From Bacteroidota bacterium (GTDB taxonomy: Bacteria > Bacteroidota > Bacteroidia > J057 > JADKCL01): a stretch of DNA of 64,000 nt. Both the position numbers and the translations under genes were made by a program. Position 1 is the first letter of the stretch, and every line of letters begins with the position of its first letter. The notes under the pieces were generated by a model that made no database searches, was not told the origin of the DNA, and saw nothing but the letters and a program-made list of their open reading frames with translations. Of this stretch, positions 27,641-39,539 are shown piece by piece. Location: contig JADKCL010000040.1 of the NCBI GenBank assembly GCA_016718825.1, forward strand, positions 1-64,000. Direction: 5' to 3'.

Positions 27641-30600
27641 ATGAGAGGTTGGGATTGGATTCCCTTTAAAATCAGACAATTGGTTTGTCTGACGTTGTTC
27701 GTGTTGCTCTTAAGTGGCACGGGCGGGATTCTATTCTCCCAAGTCACCGCCAATTTTACTTCGAATGTCACTTCAGGATGCAGCCCCGTAGCGGTTGTAT
27801 TCAACAGTACGAGTTCCACGGGCACGATCACGAGTTGGTTCTGGGACTTTGGCAATGGCAATACCTCCACACTCCAAAATCCATCCGACATCTACAATAC
27901 GCCCGGAACTTATACAGTTACATTGACTGTCACTGGCGTGGGCGGCTCTGACACGCGCACAGTTGTCAATTATATCACTGTATTCCAGAAGCCTGATGTT
28001 TTCATCGGGGCGACGCCGACTTCGGGTTGTGTGCCGTTGGGTGTGCAGTTTGCCAACAATTCGATTGCTTATCCCGGGCCCTTTACATCGTTGATTTGGG
28101 ATTTTGGAGATGGCAATACGAGCAATTCGGCGAATCCACTGCATACTTACAGCGTGCCAGGCACTTACAATGTGCTGCTTTCCACCGTTGACAACAATGG
28201 CTGCTCCGCAACCAACTCGGTGCCGACAACGATCAATGTTTCCACCCCGATCAATGCCAATTTTTCCTTTGCACTTGTCGGAAGTTGTGGGGCACCGGTC
28301 ACAGCAAATTTCACAGACATCAGCACGGGAACAGGTCCATTCACCTATTCTTGGGACTTTGGCGACGGTTCGCCGCTTTCCACCGCCCAAAATCCGTCCC
28401 ATATCTACCTCGCCAATGGCAGCTATACGGTCACGCTGATCATTGACAATGGCGTCGGCTGCCAAGACACTTTGGTGGTGCCCAATGCGATCACGATTTC
28501 GGCGTTGAATGCGAATTTTTCCGCAGCGCCCCTTCAGGTTTGCGTCGGAGACCCGGTCGCCTTTACCGATTTGACCACGGGTGGACCGCTGGGTTGGGAT
28601 TGGGACTTTGGCGATGGCGGTTCGTCGAATGCCCAAAATCCAAGCCATGCCTACGCTGCCCCGGGTTTTTACACCGTCGAATTGATCAGCACAAGAGGGC
28701 CGGGCTGCGCCGATACGGTCGTTCAAACAAATCTGATCCAAGTCTTGCCGATTCCCACAGCCAATTTTTCAGCCGCGAACAATACAGGTTGCAGCGCGCC
28801 TTTGATGGTCAATTTTACGGACTTGTCAGTCGGCGCGGTGAGTTGGCTTTGGAATTTCGGGGATGGAAATACTTCGAATTTACCTTCGCCGACACATACC
28901 TACACCGCCAATGGAACTTATTCTGTAAGCCTCACCGTGACAGGGCTCAATGGCTGTACGCATACTGTCACCCAAAACAATCTCGTGCAGATCATTCCAC
29001 CCGTCGCGAATTTCAGTTTCGTGGGTATTCAGGCGGGATGTATGCCGAGGACGATTAATTTTACCAATACAAGCACAACGACATTTGGAATTTTCACCAC
29101 CTACCAATGGGATTTCGGAGACGGGTCGAATTCCAACAACGTCAGCCCTAATCACACTTACACGACTCCCGGCACATGGACGGTAACGCTCATCGTCACG
29201 ACCTCTGGCGGCTGCACAGACACACTTGTGATGCCTGCCTTGATCAGCACGGGACCTGATCCGCAGGCCAATTTCTCAGGTAGTCCTACAACTGTATGCT
29301 TTGGGGAACCAATATCCTTTACGGATTTATCCACGGCTGCTACGGCATGGGGCTGGACATTTGGGGATGGCGGAACGTCCAACGTACAGAATCCAACCTA
29401 TACTTATACCGCGGTTGGCTGCTATACGGTGACGTTGGTGGTCGGAAACAACGGCTGCATCGATTCGCGGACGCGCAACAACTACGTCTGCGTCGAAGGG
29501 TCGGAGGCCAGTTTTACCACATCGGCAACTTTTGCCTGCGATACCCCGGCAACTTTCACGTTCACCAATACCTCCTCCGGCACGAATTTGAAGGCCTATT
29601 GGAGTTTCGGGGACGGAACGTTTGACACCATTCCAGGGCCGGTCGGTTCCGTTGTGCATGTCTACGATAGCTTTGGCGTATTCACCGTGCAACTGATTTC
29701 GGAGGATACCATGGCAGGATGTCGGGATACATTCTTCTTGACGGTCACCGTAAGCAAACCCACCGCTGGATTCACGCAGAATGCCATTTTGGGTTGTTCG
29801 CCATTTCCGGTGACGTTTACCAATACCTCAACCGGCGGAATCACTTACCAATGGACGTTTGGCGATGGTGGAAATAGCGCTGCGGCAAATCCGACACACA
29901 ACTATTTGGTCGCCGGAAATTATTTGGCACAGCAAATCGTCATCGGTGCCAATGGTTGCCGCGACACGGCGGTTTCTCCCGTCCCCATCGTCGTCAATGG
30001 TGCGGTAGCCAATTTTTCAGCAGTTCCCGTGGCGACTTGTCAAAATACCGCGATCACGTTTACTGATTTGTCTACCTCCAACTCGGCTTTGACGGCTTGG
30101 TCTTGGGACTTTGGGGATGGAAGTCCGTTTGTGACGTTGCGGGGCCGTTGACGCATTCTACGCCAATCCCGGAACCTATACGGTACGGCTCAATGTCACC
30201 AACGCAGATTCTTGCAGTTCCACTTTCGCCTCTAACGTCACCATTACCCGCCCCAATGCGGCCTTCACGCAATCTGCGACAGTGCGCTGCCAGGGCGAGA
30301 CGGTCAACTTCTCGGCTGCGCCCTCGACCGGAGTGGGGCCACTTACCTACGCATGGGACTTTGGCGACGGCGTAACCACTACCGGACTCAATGTCTCGCA
30401 TTCCTACGCCACCCAAGACACTTTTAATGTATTGCTCGTCGTCACCGACGGCAACGGCTGCCGCGACAGCATCGTGCAGCCGATGATCATTGCACGCCCG
30501 GTAGCGGCCTTTGCAGCGATTCTCTCGACGGCAAGTTGCCCGCCGTTGCAGGCAAGTTATCAGATCACCAACTTGGTAAATATTGCGAGTTGGAGTTGGG

Positions 30601-33600
30601 ATTTTGGCGACGGTTCGCCGATTGTCAATGGCAACGCAGCGCCTTTCCACACCTACAATACGCCTGGAACTTTTGCCGTGACGCTGATCGTGCAAACGAT
30701 TACAGGTTGCGCGGATACCTTGTTAGTTCCCAATGGTGCAGTGGTAAGTGGCCCGGTCGGGACGTTCAGCTTTTCACCATCGGTGACCTGTCCGGGGCAG
30801 CCCGTCGAATTTATCATGAGCCCTGCCGGGGCCTACCTTAACTTTTGGACGTTTGGCGATGGTCAGGCGCAATTGAGTGGTGACACCGTGATCTATGCTT
30901 ATTCCGGTGCGGGGACGTTTACGCCCGCCTTGTTGGTGCAGGATAGTTCGGGATGTCAACTCGCAGCACCGTCCATGGGGCCGATTCAGGTTTTGCCACC
31001 CCCGATTGCCAATTTTGGCTATTCCGATACGCTGCTTTGTCTCGCAGATACGGTTCGTTTTTCTGACAGCACGGTCTATGGGGGCGGTCCGGCCACTTTC
31101 TTGTGGACATTTGGTGACGGCGGAGTGGATTCGGTTCAAAATCCCAATCACTATTATTCGACACCAGGGATTTACCCCGTGACACTTTCCGTGACCGATA
31201 CTTTGGGTTGCAGCGATCAAGACACGGTTTTGTCGGCGGTTTGGCTGATGGAATACTATGCAGGATTCGCCATCTCCGACACGGTGGTTTGCCCCAACGA
31301 TGTGATCACGTTCATGGATACCTCCTACAGCGACACGACCATTGTCGCTTGGTTTTGGGATTTTGGGGACACCAATACTGCTGTCGATTCGATTGTGACG
31401 CACCAATACGCCGACACGGGTTGGTACAACGTGACACTTGTAATCACGACCGCTACGGGTTGCACCGACACAATTGTCGTGGACAGTGCCGTGCATGTCC
31501 AAATCCCGACGGGTTCATTCACGATTTCGAGTGACACGACTTGCCCGGGGATTCCGCTGCAATTCACCTTCAACGGCGGTAATTGGATTGTGCCCACTTG
31601 GTACTTTGGAAACGGGGACAGCCTCGTCGGAGGCGATACGGTCAGTTATGCTTACGGCTCGCCGGGCACCTATTCGGCGACGGTTTTGATGACCGACACG
31701 CTCGGTTGTACCGCCACCTTGCCCACGCCCTTTCCCGTGGACGTGTTGCCGCCTCCGATCGCCGCCTTTGCGGTGGACAGCTTGGTGCATTGCGATCCAG
31801 GAAATGTCAATCTCTGGGATTTGAGCACGTATTCGACGGGCGCAGCGGCCATCAATTGGGATTTTGGAGATGGAAATACGGGCACAGGTGCGCCTGCGAC
31901 GCATTTTTATGCCACGCCTGGGTTATTACACGGTGACTTTGGCAGTGACGGATTTGCTCGGCTGTACCGATACCGCAATCGGTGTCGATACCGTGCGCAT
32001 TCATCAGCAAATCGCCAATTTCACTTCAGATGCCACTACCGGATGTTTGCCCGTTATGATCACTTTTACCGACAGTTCGGTTTGTGATACAACGATTGCA
32101 ACTTGGAACTGGATTTTTGGGGATGGCGGGACGGGTATTGATTCGGTTGTCGGGCATACCTATTCAGATACTGGATCTTATGACGTGACCTTGGTGATCA
32201 CATCCTCGGTGGGTTGTGTGGATTCGGTGATATTCCCCAGCTTCATCAACATTTATTCGCCAGGTCTTCCCGCAATCTGGGCTGCCACGGTCGAAGGAGA
32301 CGATCAGGTTGCCGTTGTCTTTCACAGGGATTCTTCGGCATTGTTTGGCAGTTATGAACTTTGGCGAATGAACCCTGCCGCGACCAACATCGCCACGGAA
32401 CCCGTACAAAGCGATACCGTTTTGGTTGATTTGGCTTCCAACAGCCTCAATACCGCCAATCTCTACCGTCCGCAAATTGTGAGCATCTGTTTGGATTCCA
32501 CGCCTTTGCCGCCGACAATTCCGCATCAGACCGTCGAATTGGCCACTTTGTCGATGGTGAATCAGGTGATGTTGATGTGGTCACCTTACGCAGGCTGGGC
32601 AAATGTGCAGCGCTACGACATTTTTGCCGTTCAAGATTATGATACAACGAACGTCACATTCTTAGGCTCGGTGGCTGGCAATCAGGCGCAGTATGTGGAT
32701 ACGACGGTGTATTGCGACGACTTGCGCACCTATCGCGTGCGCGCCGTGGGTACATTCCCGCAGGAGCGGTCTTGGAGCGATACGAGTGCGGCGCGGCCGA
32801 TTCATCTGCCACCGACTTACATTCCGGCGATGGTCACAGCCTCCGTCCTCAACAACCAAGACATCACCGTCGAATGGAGCCCTGCCTTGTTCCCCGGTGC
32901 CGGCGGATTTGAGGTTTTCCGTTCGACGGATGCCAATACTTGGGCGTCGCAGGGAATTTTGCCCTCCGGAACGACTCAGTTTGTCGATTTGGCCGCCAAT
33001 GTCAATGCCCAATCCTATTATTACCGCATCACGGTCGCAGACAGTTGCAGCTATTGGTCGCAACCTTCGGATGTCGCACGGAGCATTTTGCTGGAACTCG
33101 ACGGGAGCAACGGCGTCGCCGACATGTCTTGGAATGCCTATTCGAATTGGGCAAACGGCGTGGACCGCTACGAAATGGAAGGCCGTCCGCTGAATGGCGG
33201 TGCCTGGGTTTTGATGGGAACGATGGCAGCCAATGACTTGACATTTTTGGACAATCAAGGCTTGCCCGGCGAACCGGGAACTTGCTACCGCGTGACGGCA
33301 TTCGAATCCGGCGGAAATAGCGCAAGCAGCATCAGCAACGAGGTTTGCTTCACCATGGACATTTGGGTGCCCAATACCATCACCCCCAACAACGATGGCT
33401 TCAATGACGTGCTGATTGTAAGGGCCTTGGCTGGGTATCCGGGCACTGGAATCGACATCTTCAACCGTTGGGGCAATCTCGTTTACCACAACGACGACTA
33501 TCAAAACGACTGGGCAGGAACCAATGGCAATACCGGCGAAACCTTGCCCGATGGGACCTATTACTGGGTTTTGCACGTGAGCGACGGTCGCACATTAAAA

Positions 33601-33624
33601 GGTTATGTAACGATCTTGCGATGA
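27641..33624 (+). CDS. Giant PKD-repeat surface protein with gliding-motility type (type B) C-terminal domain; two frameshifts
   Basis: About 1,990 residues when two single-base frameshifts (near 30140 and 31922, each one extra G in a short G run) are repaired. N-terminal hydrophobic signal segment (residues ~12-32, FVLLLSGTGGILFSQ). Eighteen PKD domains follow, recognisable by W.(F/W)GDG-type motifs, each ~85-100 residues. Then comes a Fn3-like region (~32250-33350), and the CHU_C/TIGR04131-type end 'WVPNTITPNNDGFNDV...IDIFNRWGNLVYH...LPDGTYYWVLHVSDGRTLKGYVTILR'. Proteins with this end are exported by the T9SS as type B cargo and usually need a co-expressed PorP/SprF protein, here encoded immediately downstream. 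Likely a surface adhesin. Confidence 0.9.
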
Positions 33625-34625
33625 GAAAGTGGGCCCAACATAGCGAAAATCGGAGGATGCCGCGGCTTGCCGCAGCAACCCGGCGCATGTTGATGAAACT
33701 TGTTTCATCCCTCGTTCTCACACTCCCTCTCGCTCTCACGCTCCCACTCACACTATTTTCCCAGCAGGATCCGCACCATACACAGTACATGTTCAACGGG
33801 CTGTCGATCAATCCCGCGTATGCCGGTTCGCGGGGGACGATTTCGGGGATGCTGTTTTACAGGAACCAATGGACCGGCTTTGAGGGCGCACCTGTGACGC
33901 AGTCCTTCTCGTTTCACATGCCCACGGCCAAGAAGCGCGCTGGTTTTGGCCTCAATGTGATGAATGACAAAATTGGCTACACCAGTCAGCAATGGCTGAC
34001 GGGGAGCTATGCCTTCATCATTCCCGTCAAGGAAAATGCAAGCCTTGCCCTCGGCCTCCGTGGTGGCGTGATGAATTATCGGGTGAATTGGAATGAAGTG
34101 ACTGCGACCGATCTCAACGACCCGATTGTCGCAGGAAATGTTCGTTCGGTTTTGATGCCCAATGTGGGTACCGGATTGTATTTCAGCACGCCCCGCATGT
34201 ACACGGGCCTCTCGATGCCCCATATTTTGAATACTCCGCTGCGGCGTTCCGATACCGGATCCGATGCCGTGGCTCGGCTTTACCGCCATGCCTACTTCAC
34301 CGCCGGATACGTTTTGGGTTTGGAGAATCAGGTGCAATGGAAGCCGTCCATCCTGTTGAAATACAGTCCCGGCGCGCCTTTGGAGGTGGATGTGAACTTG
34401 ATGGCTTTGATCGCAAGACGTTTTTGGATCGGGGCTTCCTGGCGCAGCGGGGATGCTGTCGCGGCCATGATCGACTTCCAAATCGCAAGACATTTGCGTT
34501 TGGGTTATGCATTTGATTATTCTATCACCGAACTTCGTAAGTTTCACAATGGTTCCCACGAACTTTTGCTGGGCTTCGAAATCTTTCCCAAAAGGGCATT
34601 GACCAAGAGTCCAAGATATTTCTGA
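33621..34625 (+). CDS. PorP/SprF family outer-membrane protein
   Basis: Up to 334 residues. The signature 'QQDPHHTQYMFNGLSINPAYAGSRG..SGMLFYRNQWTGFEGAPVTQSFSFHMP' and the C-terminal 'HLRLGYAFDYSITELRKF..GSHELLLGF' are those of type IX secretion membrane proteins PorP/SprF. They are outer-membrane beta-barrels that bind PorE-like partners and support secretion of type B cargo. The ATG at 33621 overlaps the stop of the PKD gene by four bases (ATGA), but the signal peptide (MKLVSSLVLTLPLALTLPLTLFSQ) starts at 33690, so 33684 or 33690 may be the true start. The stop overlaps the next start (TGATG). Confidence 0.92.
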   Translation: MRKWAQHSENRRMPRLAAATRRMLMKLVSSLVLTLPLALTLPLTLFSQQDPHHTQYMFNGLSINPAYAGSRGTISGMLFYRNQWTGFEGAPVTQSFSFHMPTAKKRAGFGLNVMNDKIGYTSQQWLTGSYAFIIPVKENASLALGLRGGVMNYRVNWNEVTATDLNDPIVAGNVRSVLMPNVGTGLYFSTPRMYTGLSMPHILNTPLRRSDTGSDAVARLYRHAYFTAGYVLGLENQVQWKPSILLKYSPGAPLEVDVNLMALIARRFWIGASWRSGDAVAAMIDFQIARHLRLGYAFDYSITELRKFHNGSHELLLGFEIFPKRALTKSPRYF

Positions 34626-37600
34626 TGCGGAAGACAGCGACATATCGCCTGCGAATAAGGCCATTCAGCACGCTGATGGCGGCGGGCTTGGTATTGTTTT
34701 TGTGCTTTGGGCAATTACATGCCCAACAAAAAGGCACATTGAAGCGCGCCAACGAGGCCTTCGAGAAAATGTCTTACCTCGAGGCCATCAAATACTTCGA
34801 AAAGGCCCTCAGCAAGGGATTCGACAAAAACGGCCTCATCCGGCTTGCAGATGCCTACCGGCTGACCAACAATTCCAGAAAAGCCGCCGAAGTTTACAGC
34901 AAAGTGGTGGGTTTGAACCAAATTTTGCCCATCAACTACTTCTATTTTGCTCAAGCCCTGATGAACCAAGGCTTGTATCCGGAGGCGGCAAAATGGTTTG
35001 ACCGCTATGCCAAGGCCGTGCCTCAGGATCCAAGAGGTGAGAAATTTGCGGCATCCTGTCGCACGATTGAAAGCTATTTTGCCGATACCGCTGAGATTCG
35101 CATTCGCCCTTTTCCCCACAACTCCAAAGTCGACGATTTCAGTCCGGTTTGGTACAAAGGGGGCATTCTTTTTTCATCGTCACGGTCGGAGGGAAGTGTC
35201 GTCGAATCGCGTTATGACTGGAATGGACAGCCATTTTTGGACTTGTACTATTCCAAAATGACGGGTGAAGGCGAGAAGTTTTCACGGCCTGTGCTGATCA
35301 AAGGCAAACTGAACACGCGCTTCCATGAAGCTACCTGCGCTTGGGATTCGCTCAACAGCTTGGTCTATTTCACGCGCAACAATTTCTTCGAAGGCAAGAA
35401 AACGACCGACGACAATGGCATCATGAACCTCAAGCTGTTCTATGCCGATGTTCCTCAGACTGGTCCTTGGACCAATGTACGTTCCTTGCCATTCAACAGC
35501 GATGTTTATTCGATCGGCCATCCCGCAATCATGTATGGGAGCGAATCGTTGCTGTTTATCAGCGACAAACCGGGCGGATTTGGGGGTACGGACATTTACA
35601 GGGCCAATTTTAGTGAAGATGGGTGGGCCGAACCGGTCAACCTTGGCCCCTCCGTCAATACCGCCGGCAATGAAATGTTTCCCTACTTGACGCCCGATGG
35701 GTTACTGTATTTCAGTTCGGATGGACTGGGTGGTCTCGGCGGATTGGATGTCTTTTATTGTGATCTGAATGCCAAGGAATGCATTCCGCAAAACATGGGG
35801 GCGCCCATTAACAGTTCGGCAGATGACTTTGGTTTCTTGATGTCTGGAGACCATGGTTGGGGAATGTTCTCTTCGAATCGCTTGGGCGGCTTGGGTTCAG
35901 ATGATATTTATCTCCTGAAGTACGAAAAGCCATCGTGGAAGGGTGTGGTCGTGGATGCGGTGACGAAACAGCCAATCCAGGGTGTGAAAGTTGCTTTGCA
36001 CCTTCCCCGTATCAATCGCCAAATCACGGCTGAAACCGATCCAAATGGCAATGTCAATTTGCTGCTGAACCGCGATGTGACCTATCAATTGGTTGCTGAG
36101 GCCGATCAGTATCGTGCAAAACGGATGGAAATTTCCACCTATGGCGCTAAAAAGGACGATCAATTGCAGGATACGATCTTTATGGAGCGTCCATCGATCA
36201 TCGTCGTCACCAAGGTGCTCGATGTGAGCACGGGCTTTCCCATTACCAACGCCAAGGTGCGTATTGTCGGCAGCGACATGACCATGAAGACCGATTCGGC
36301 AGGTGAAGTAACCTTCTATTATGATCCTTATCCAGAATACGAACAACGGCCTGTGGACTGCCCTGAGCAGGAAATCGCCCAATACTGCTTCAAGTTTCAG
36401 GACGAAGGCATTCTGGATTTTGACACTTTGCAGTTGACCTACGAATGGTCTTTTGGGGACGGCACCAAGGTGCGGGAACTCGAGCCCCGGCATTGTTACC
36501 GTGGTCCGGGGACATACCACGTCGAGTTGAATTTGCTCGACCGAGCCGGCCAAGTGTTCATGAACCAAGCGACCTACGACTTGGAAGTCAGGCCGCCGGC
36601 GGGCTTGTTGATCGATGGGCCTGACACGGTGCGTGTTGGTAGTCGCGTGTCTTATGCCTCCGGACGTGCCATTCTTGATGGCTGCAGCCTTGATCAATTC
36701 CAATGGGATTTGAATTCGGGAGAAACCTTCAGCGGATTGGGATTTTCGCATGTGTTTGCGAAGCCCGGCCGGTACCGCCTGCGTCTGAATGCAAGTGGAA
36801 CTGGAGACCAAGCACCCCAAGCCTGCAGCAGTTGCATGACCAAAGACATCGTCGTGTTGGAAAGCGATTGGATCAAACCCGATCGCGATTCGTTGATTTT
36901 TGCATGGTCCAAAACCCCGACAACGCCAGCGCCTAAAATCGAATGCGAACAGCAACAACCGGAAAGTTATTGCTACAATTTCTTTGACGATGGCGACCTT
37001 GCCTCCGATTCGCTGCCCTACCTCTACCATTGGGATCTGGGTGACGGCACCAAAATGCAGGGTTTGACCATCAATCATTGTTATGCACAGCCGGGAACCT
37101 ATACCATCCGATTGGAGGTGGTGGATCCTTTTACGAATCGAATCGTTTCCGTGGTGAGCGAGTATGATCTCGAGGTCAAGGATTTGCGACAGGTGTATGT
37201 AGAAAGCTACGATACGGTGGCTGTGGGTACGTCAATCGAATTTGATGCATTGAAGTCGGATGTGCCGGGATGCAACATTCAGTCTGTTTCTTGGGACTTT
37301 GGAGATGGGGCGAAGGCAACCGGGGCTGTTACGATGCATGAATACACCCGTCGCGGAACTTTCCGCGTGCAAATGATCGTGCAGGGCGTTGATCCGCGCA
37401 CGGGCCAAGCCTGCTCCAAATGTACCTACAAGGAGGTTCAAGTTTTGCCCGACTACCGTGGCAATGAGGTTCGGGACTCGCTGCAACAAATTGCGGAGAT
37501 TGCCACTACAGGTCGCAGCATTCCTACAGGCACAGTATTGCTGGAAATCTTGAAAGAGGGTTATGGCAATCACCGCCTGAGTTTTGATCCTGGAACCAAG

Positions 37601-38918
37601 CCAGGAATTGTACGCGATTCGGTTTTTATGGAGAAGCCCGGTGGTCAAGGAGCTGTTATTGTAGATGTTGCTGATGAAAAGACCCGCTTGCGCCTCAAGC
37701 AGGTCACTTTGACTTTGCGGGATGCCACAACGGGCATCGAAATCGGCACCTACGATTTGGAGGAAGGTGCCATGACACTCCCGTTGGAACCCGGAAAAAC
37801 CTATTCGATGGTTGCTTCCAAGCCGGGTTATTTGAATGCTGCCCAGGATGTCGGGCCGATCGAAAAGGGCAAGAAACTCACGCAAATCCACTTCGAATTG
37901 AAGCAAGCGATTGTCGGCAGCTCTTGGGTGTTCCACAATTTGTACTATGACTTCGACCGTGCAAACATTCGTCACGACGCGGCCATCGAATTGGAAAAGC
38001 TCGCAGGATTCCTCAAGGCCAATCCTAGCTTGACCATTGAGCTGGGTTCGCATACCGACGTGCGCGGGAGCGATGCCTACAACCTCGAATTGTCACAAAA
38101 CAGGGCCAATTCGGCTGTGGAATACCTCAAAACACGTGGAATTTCAGGGCAATCGCATTGTGCCACGTGGTTATGGCGAGCAAAAACTAACCAACCGTTG
38201 CGAAGATGGTGTGACTTGCAGCGAAGCACAGCACCAAGAAAATCGCCGCACAGAAATCACCATTTTGGGTTTGAAGGATCCGATTTATTCACAGGCAAGA
38301 AAAGTCGAGGACATCTGGGGAACCGTATCGCTCAGCATTCCTTCGACGCCGCAGTTTTCGGGACCGTTTACCATTTTGGTGGGTACCTATGTGCGAGAGA
38401 AAGACCCTGCCTTTTTCCAGGCATTGGACGGAAAATTTGCTGTCACGGGCAAAAAAGTCGACGGATTCTGGGAATATACCACCGGAAGTTATCCTGACTA
38501 TGCAGCTGCCAAGGCAGACCTCCCCAAAGTCATCGGCAACGGATTTGCACATGCGAGCATTCTGGCCACCCCCGTTTATACGTTGGGTGCGACGGCAGCC
38601 ATGGATGTTGTGCCTGCGACGGAGCCCACAGCGGATGTCACCCCCAATCCGAGCACTGAAATTTTCTATTCCGTGCAGGTAGCGGTAGCAGGACGCACGG
38701 TACAACCCAATTTCTTTGAAAGCTTCGGAGACTACAAGGATGGCCTATTTGAAAAGCAAATCGAAGGCAGGCGTGTATTCTTTGTTGGAAAATACAAAAC
38801 AGAGCAAGAAGCGATCAAGCACCTGAGCAAAATTCGGAGGACGGGTCACAGCGATGCTTTCCTCGTGCATTTCGACAAGGGCAAAAAATCGAATCTGAAC
38901 AAAATCGGCTCGAATTGA
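34625..38918 (+). CDS. PorE-like OmpA-family protein with TPR, PD40 propeller, PKD domains and SPOR end; one frameshift
   Basis: About 1,430 residues after removing one extra G near 38148. Order: signal peptide (~15-33); TPR repeats (~35-135, AFEKMSYLEAIKYFEKALSKG); PD40/WD40-like blades (~165-435, 'LFISDKPGGFGGTDIY', 'LYFSSDGLGGLGGLDVFY', 'MFSSNRLGGLGSDDIYLL'); carboxypeptidase-regulatory-like domain (~440-520); a region with four PKD-like domains (~575-940); another carboxypeptidase-regulatory-like domain (~1010-1090); OmpA peptidoglycan-binding domain (LYYDFDRANIRHDA...LGSHTDVRGSDAYNLELSQNRA); SPOR-like end (~1350-1425). TPR-PD40-CRD-OmpA is the PorE layout, the periplasmic anchor of PorP. 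It follows a PorP/SprF gene. Confidence 0.9.
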
Positions 38919-39195
38919 CGACCGAATATTGGCGGCACAGCGTGCTTTGCGTTGAACACTATCCGTCGATTTAGACGCAAAGAGCAGCATAGGTTTCGCC
39001 CCGCTCGCGGGACAGGCACCGAGGCGCAAAGTCAAACCAAGGTTGCAATGGCGCAAAATCCCTTCAATCGCTGATTTCTTCCCGCGGCCCCCATTTAAAC
39101 GCAAAGAGCCGCGAAAGTTTCGCCCCGCTCGCGGGAACAGACGCCGAGCCCCAAAGACAAACGAAGGCGCCAGATTCAAGAAATTGCGTAGCGCC

Positions 39196-39231
39196 TAACG
39201 CTCAACGCTCAACGCTCAACTCTCAACTCTC
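39196..39231. repeat. 7-bp tandem array (AACGCTC / AACTCTC)
   Basis: Five heptamers: three AACGCTC then two AACTCTC. The same two variants open the array at 46804. Confidence 0.75.
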
Positions 39232-39250
39232 CACAGCTCAAATCCAAATT

Positions 39251-39358
39251 CTCAATTGGCTGCGCTGAACTTCGTTTCTCAGCTTCGCTGAACCCTTCGG
39301 GTTTCTCAATTAGCTGCGCTGAACTTCGTTTCTCAATTAGCTTCGCTGAACTTCGTTT
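39251..39358. repeat. 27-bp tandem repeat, four copies
   Basis: Units start at 39251, 39278, 39305 and 39332, each like CTCAATTAGCTTCGCTGAAC then TTCGTTT. Units 3 and 4 differ at one base. A further single copy of the core (ATTAGCTTCGCTGAA) lies at 62761 upstream of deoC, again beside a CTCAATT array. Confidence 0.8.
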
Positions 39359-39387
39359 CTCAATTCTCAATTCTCAATTCTCAATTC
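39358..39387. repeat. 7-bp tandem array (CTCAATT)
   Basis: Four perfect CTCAATT units, continuing the first seven bases of the 27-bp repeat. They lie about 150 bases upstream of the next gene on the same strand. Confidence 0.8.
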
Positions 39388-39539
39388 GCCCCACCCGCCT
39401 AACCATTCACCCCAAAAACCCTCATTAGGCCACATTTAAGCACATCAGGCCACTTCTTTAAGATTTTGTTCATCTATCCCTGCAAATTCAATTTCGATTT
39501 CAGAATCAAGTTTTTCGGTCATTCAAATTGAGTTCGTGT

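Larger units (their letters stand above)
38919..39539. other. Repeat-rich intergenic region
   Basis: No gene. Two diverged copies of a ~50-base block containing 'AAAGTTTCGCCCCGCTCGCGGGA' (around 38970-39020 and 39100-39150), then a heptamer array (39196-39231), a 27-base tandem repeat (39251-39358) and a second heptamer array (39358-39387), listed separately. Confidence 0.6.

Noticed and set aside
27641..33624. Programmed ribosomal frameshifting in the PKD gene
   Set aside because: The shifts need an extra base removed in ordinary G runs, have no slippery heptamer, and similar shifts occur in unrelated genes such as deoC.
35897..37078. 393-codon minus-strand frame inside the PorE-like gene
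   Set aside because: Shadow frame; the plus-strand protein has continuous PD40, PKD and OmpA domains here.
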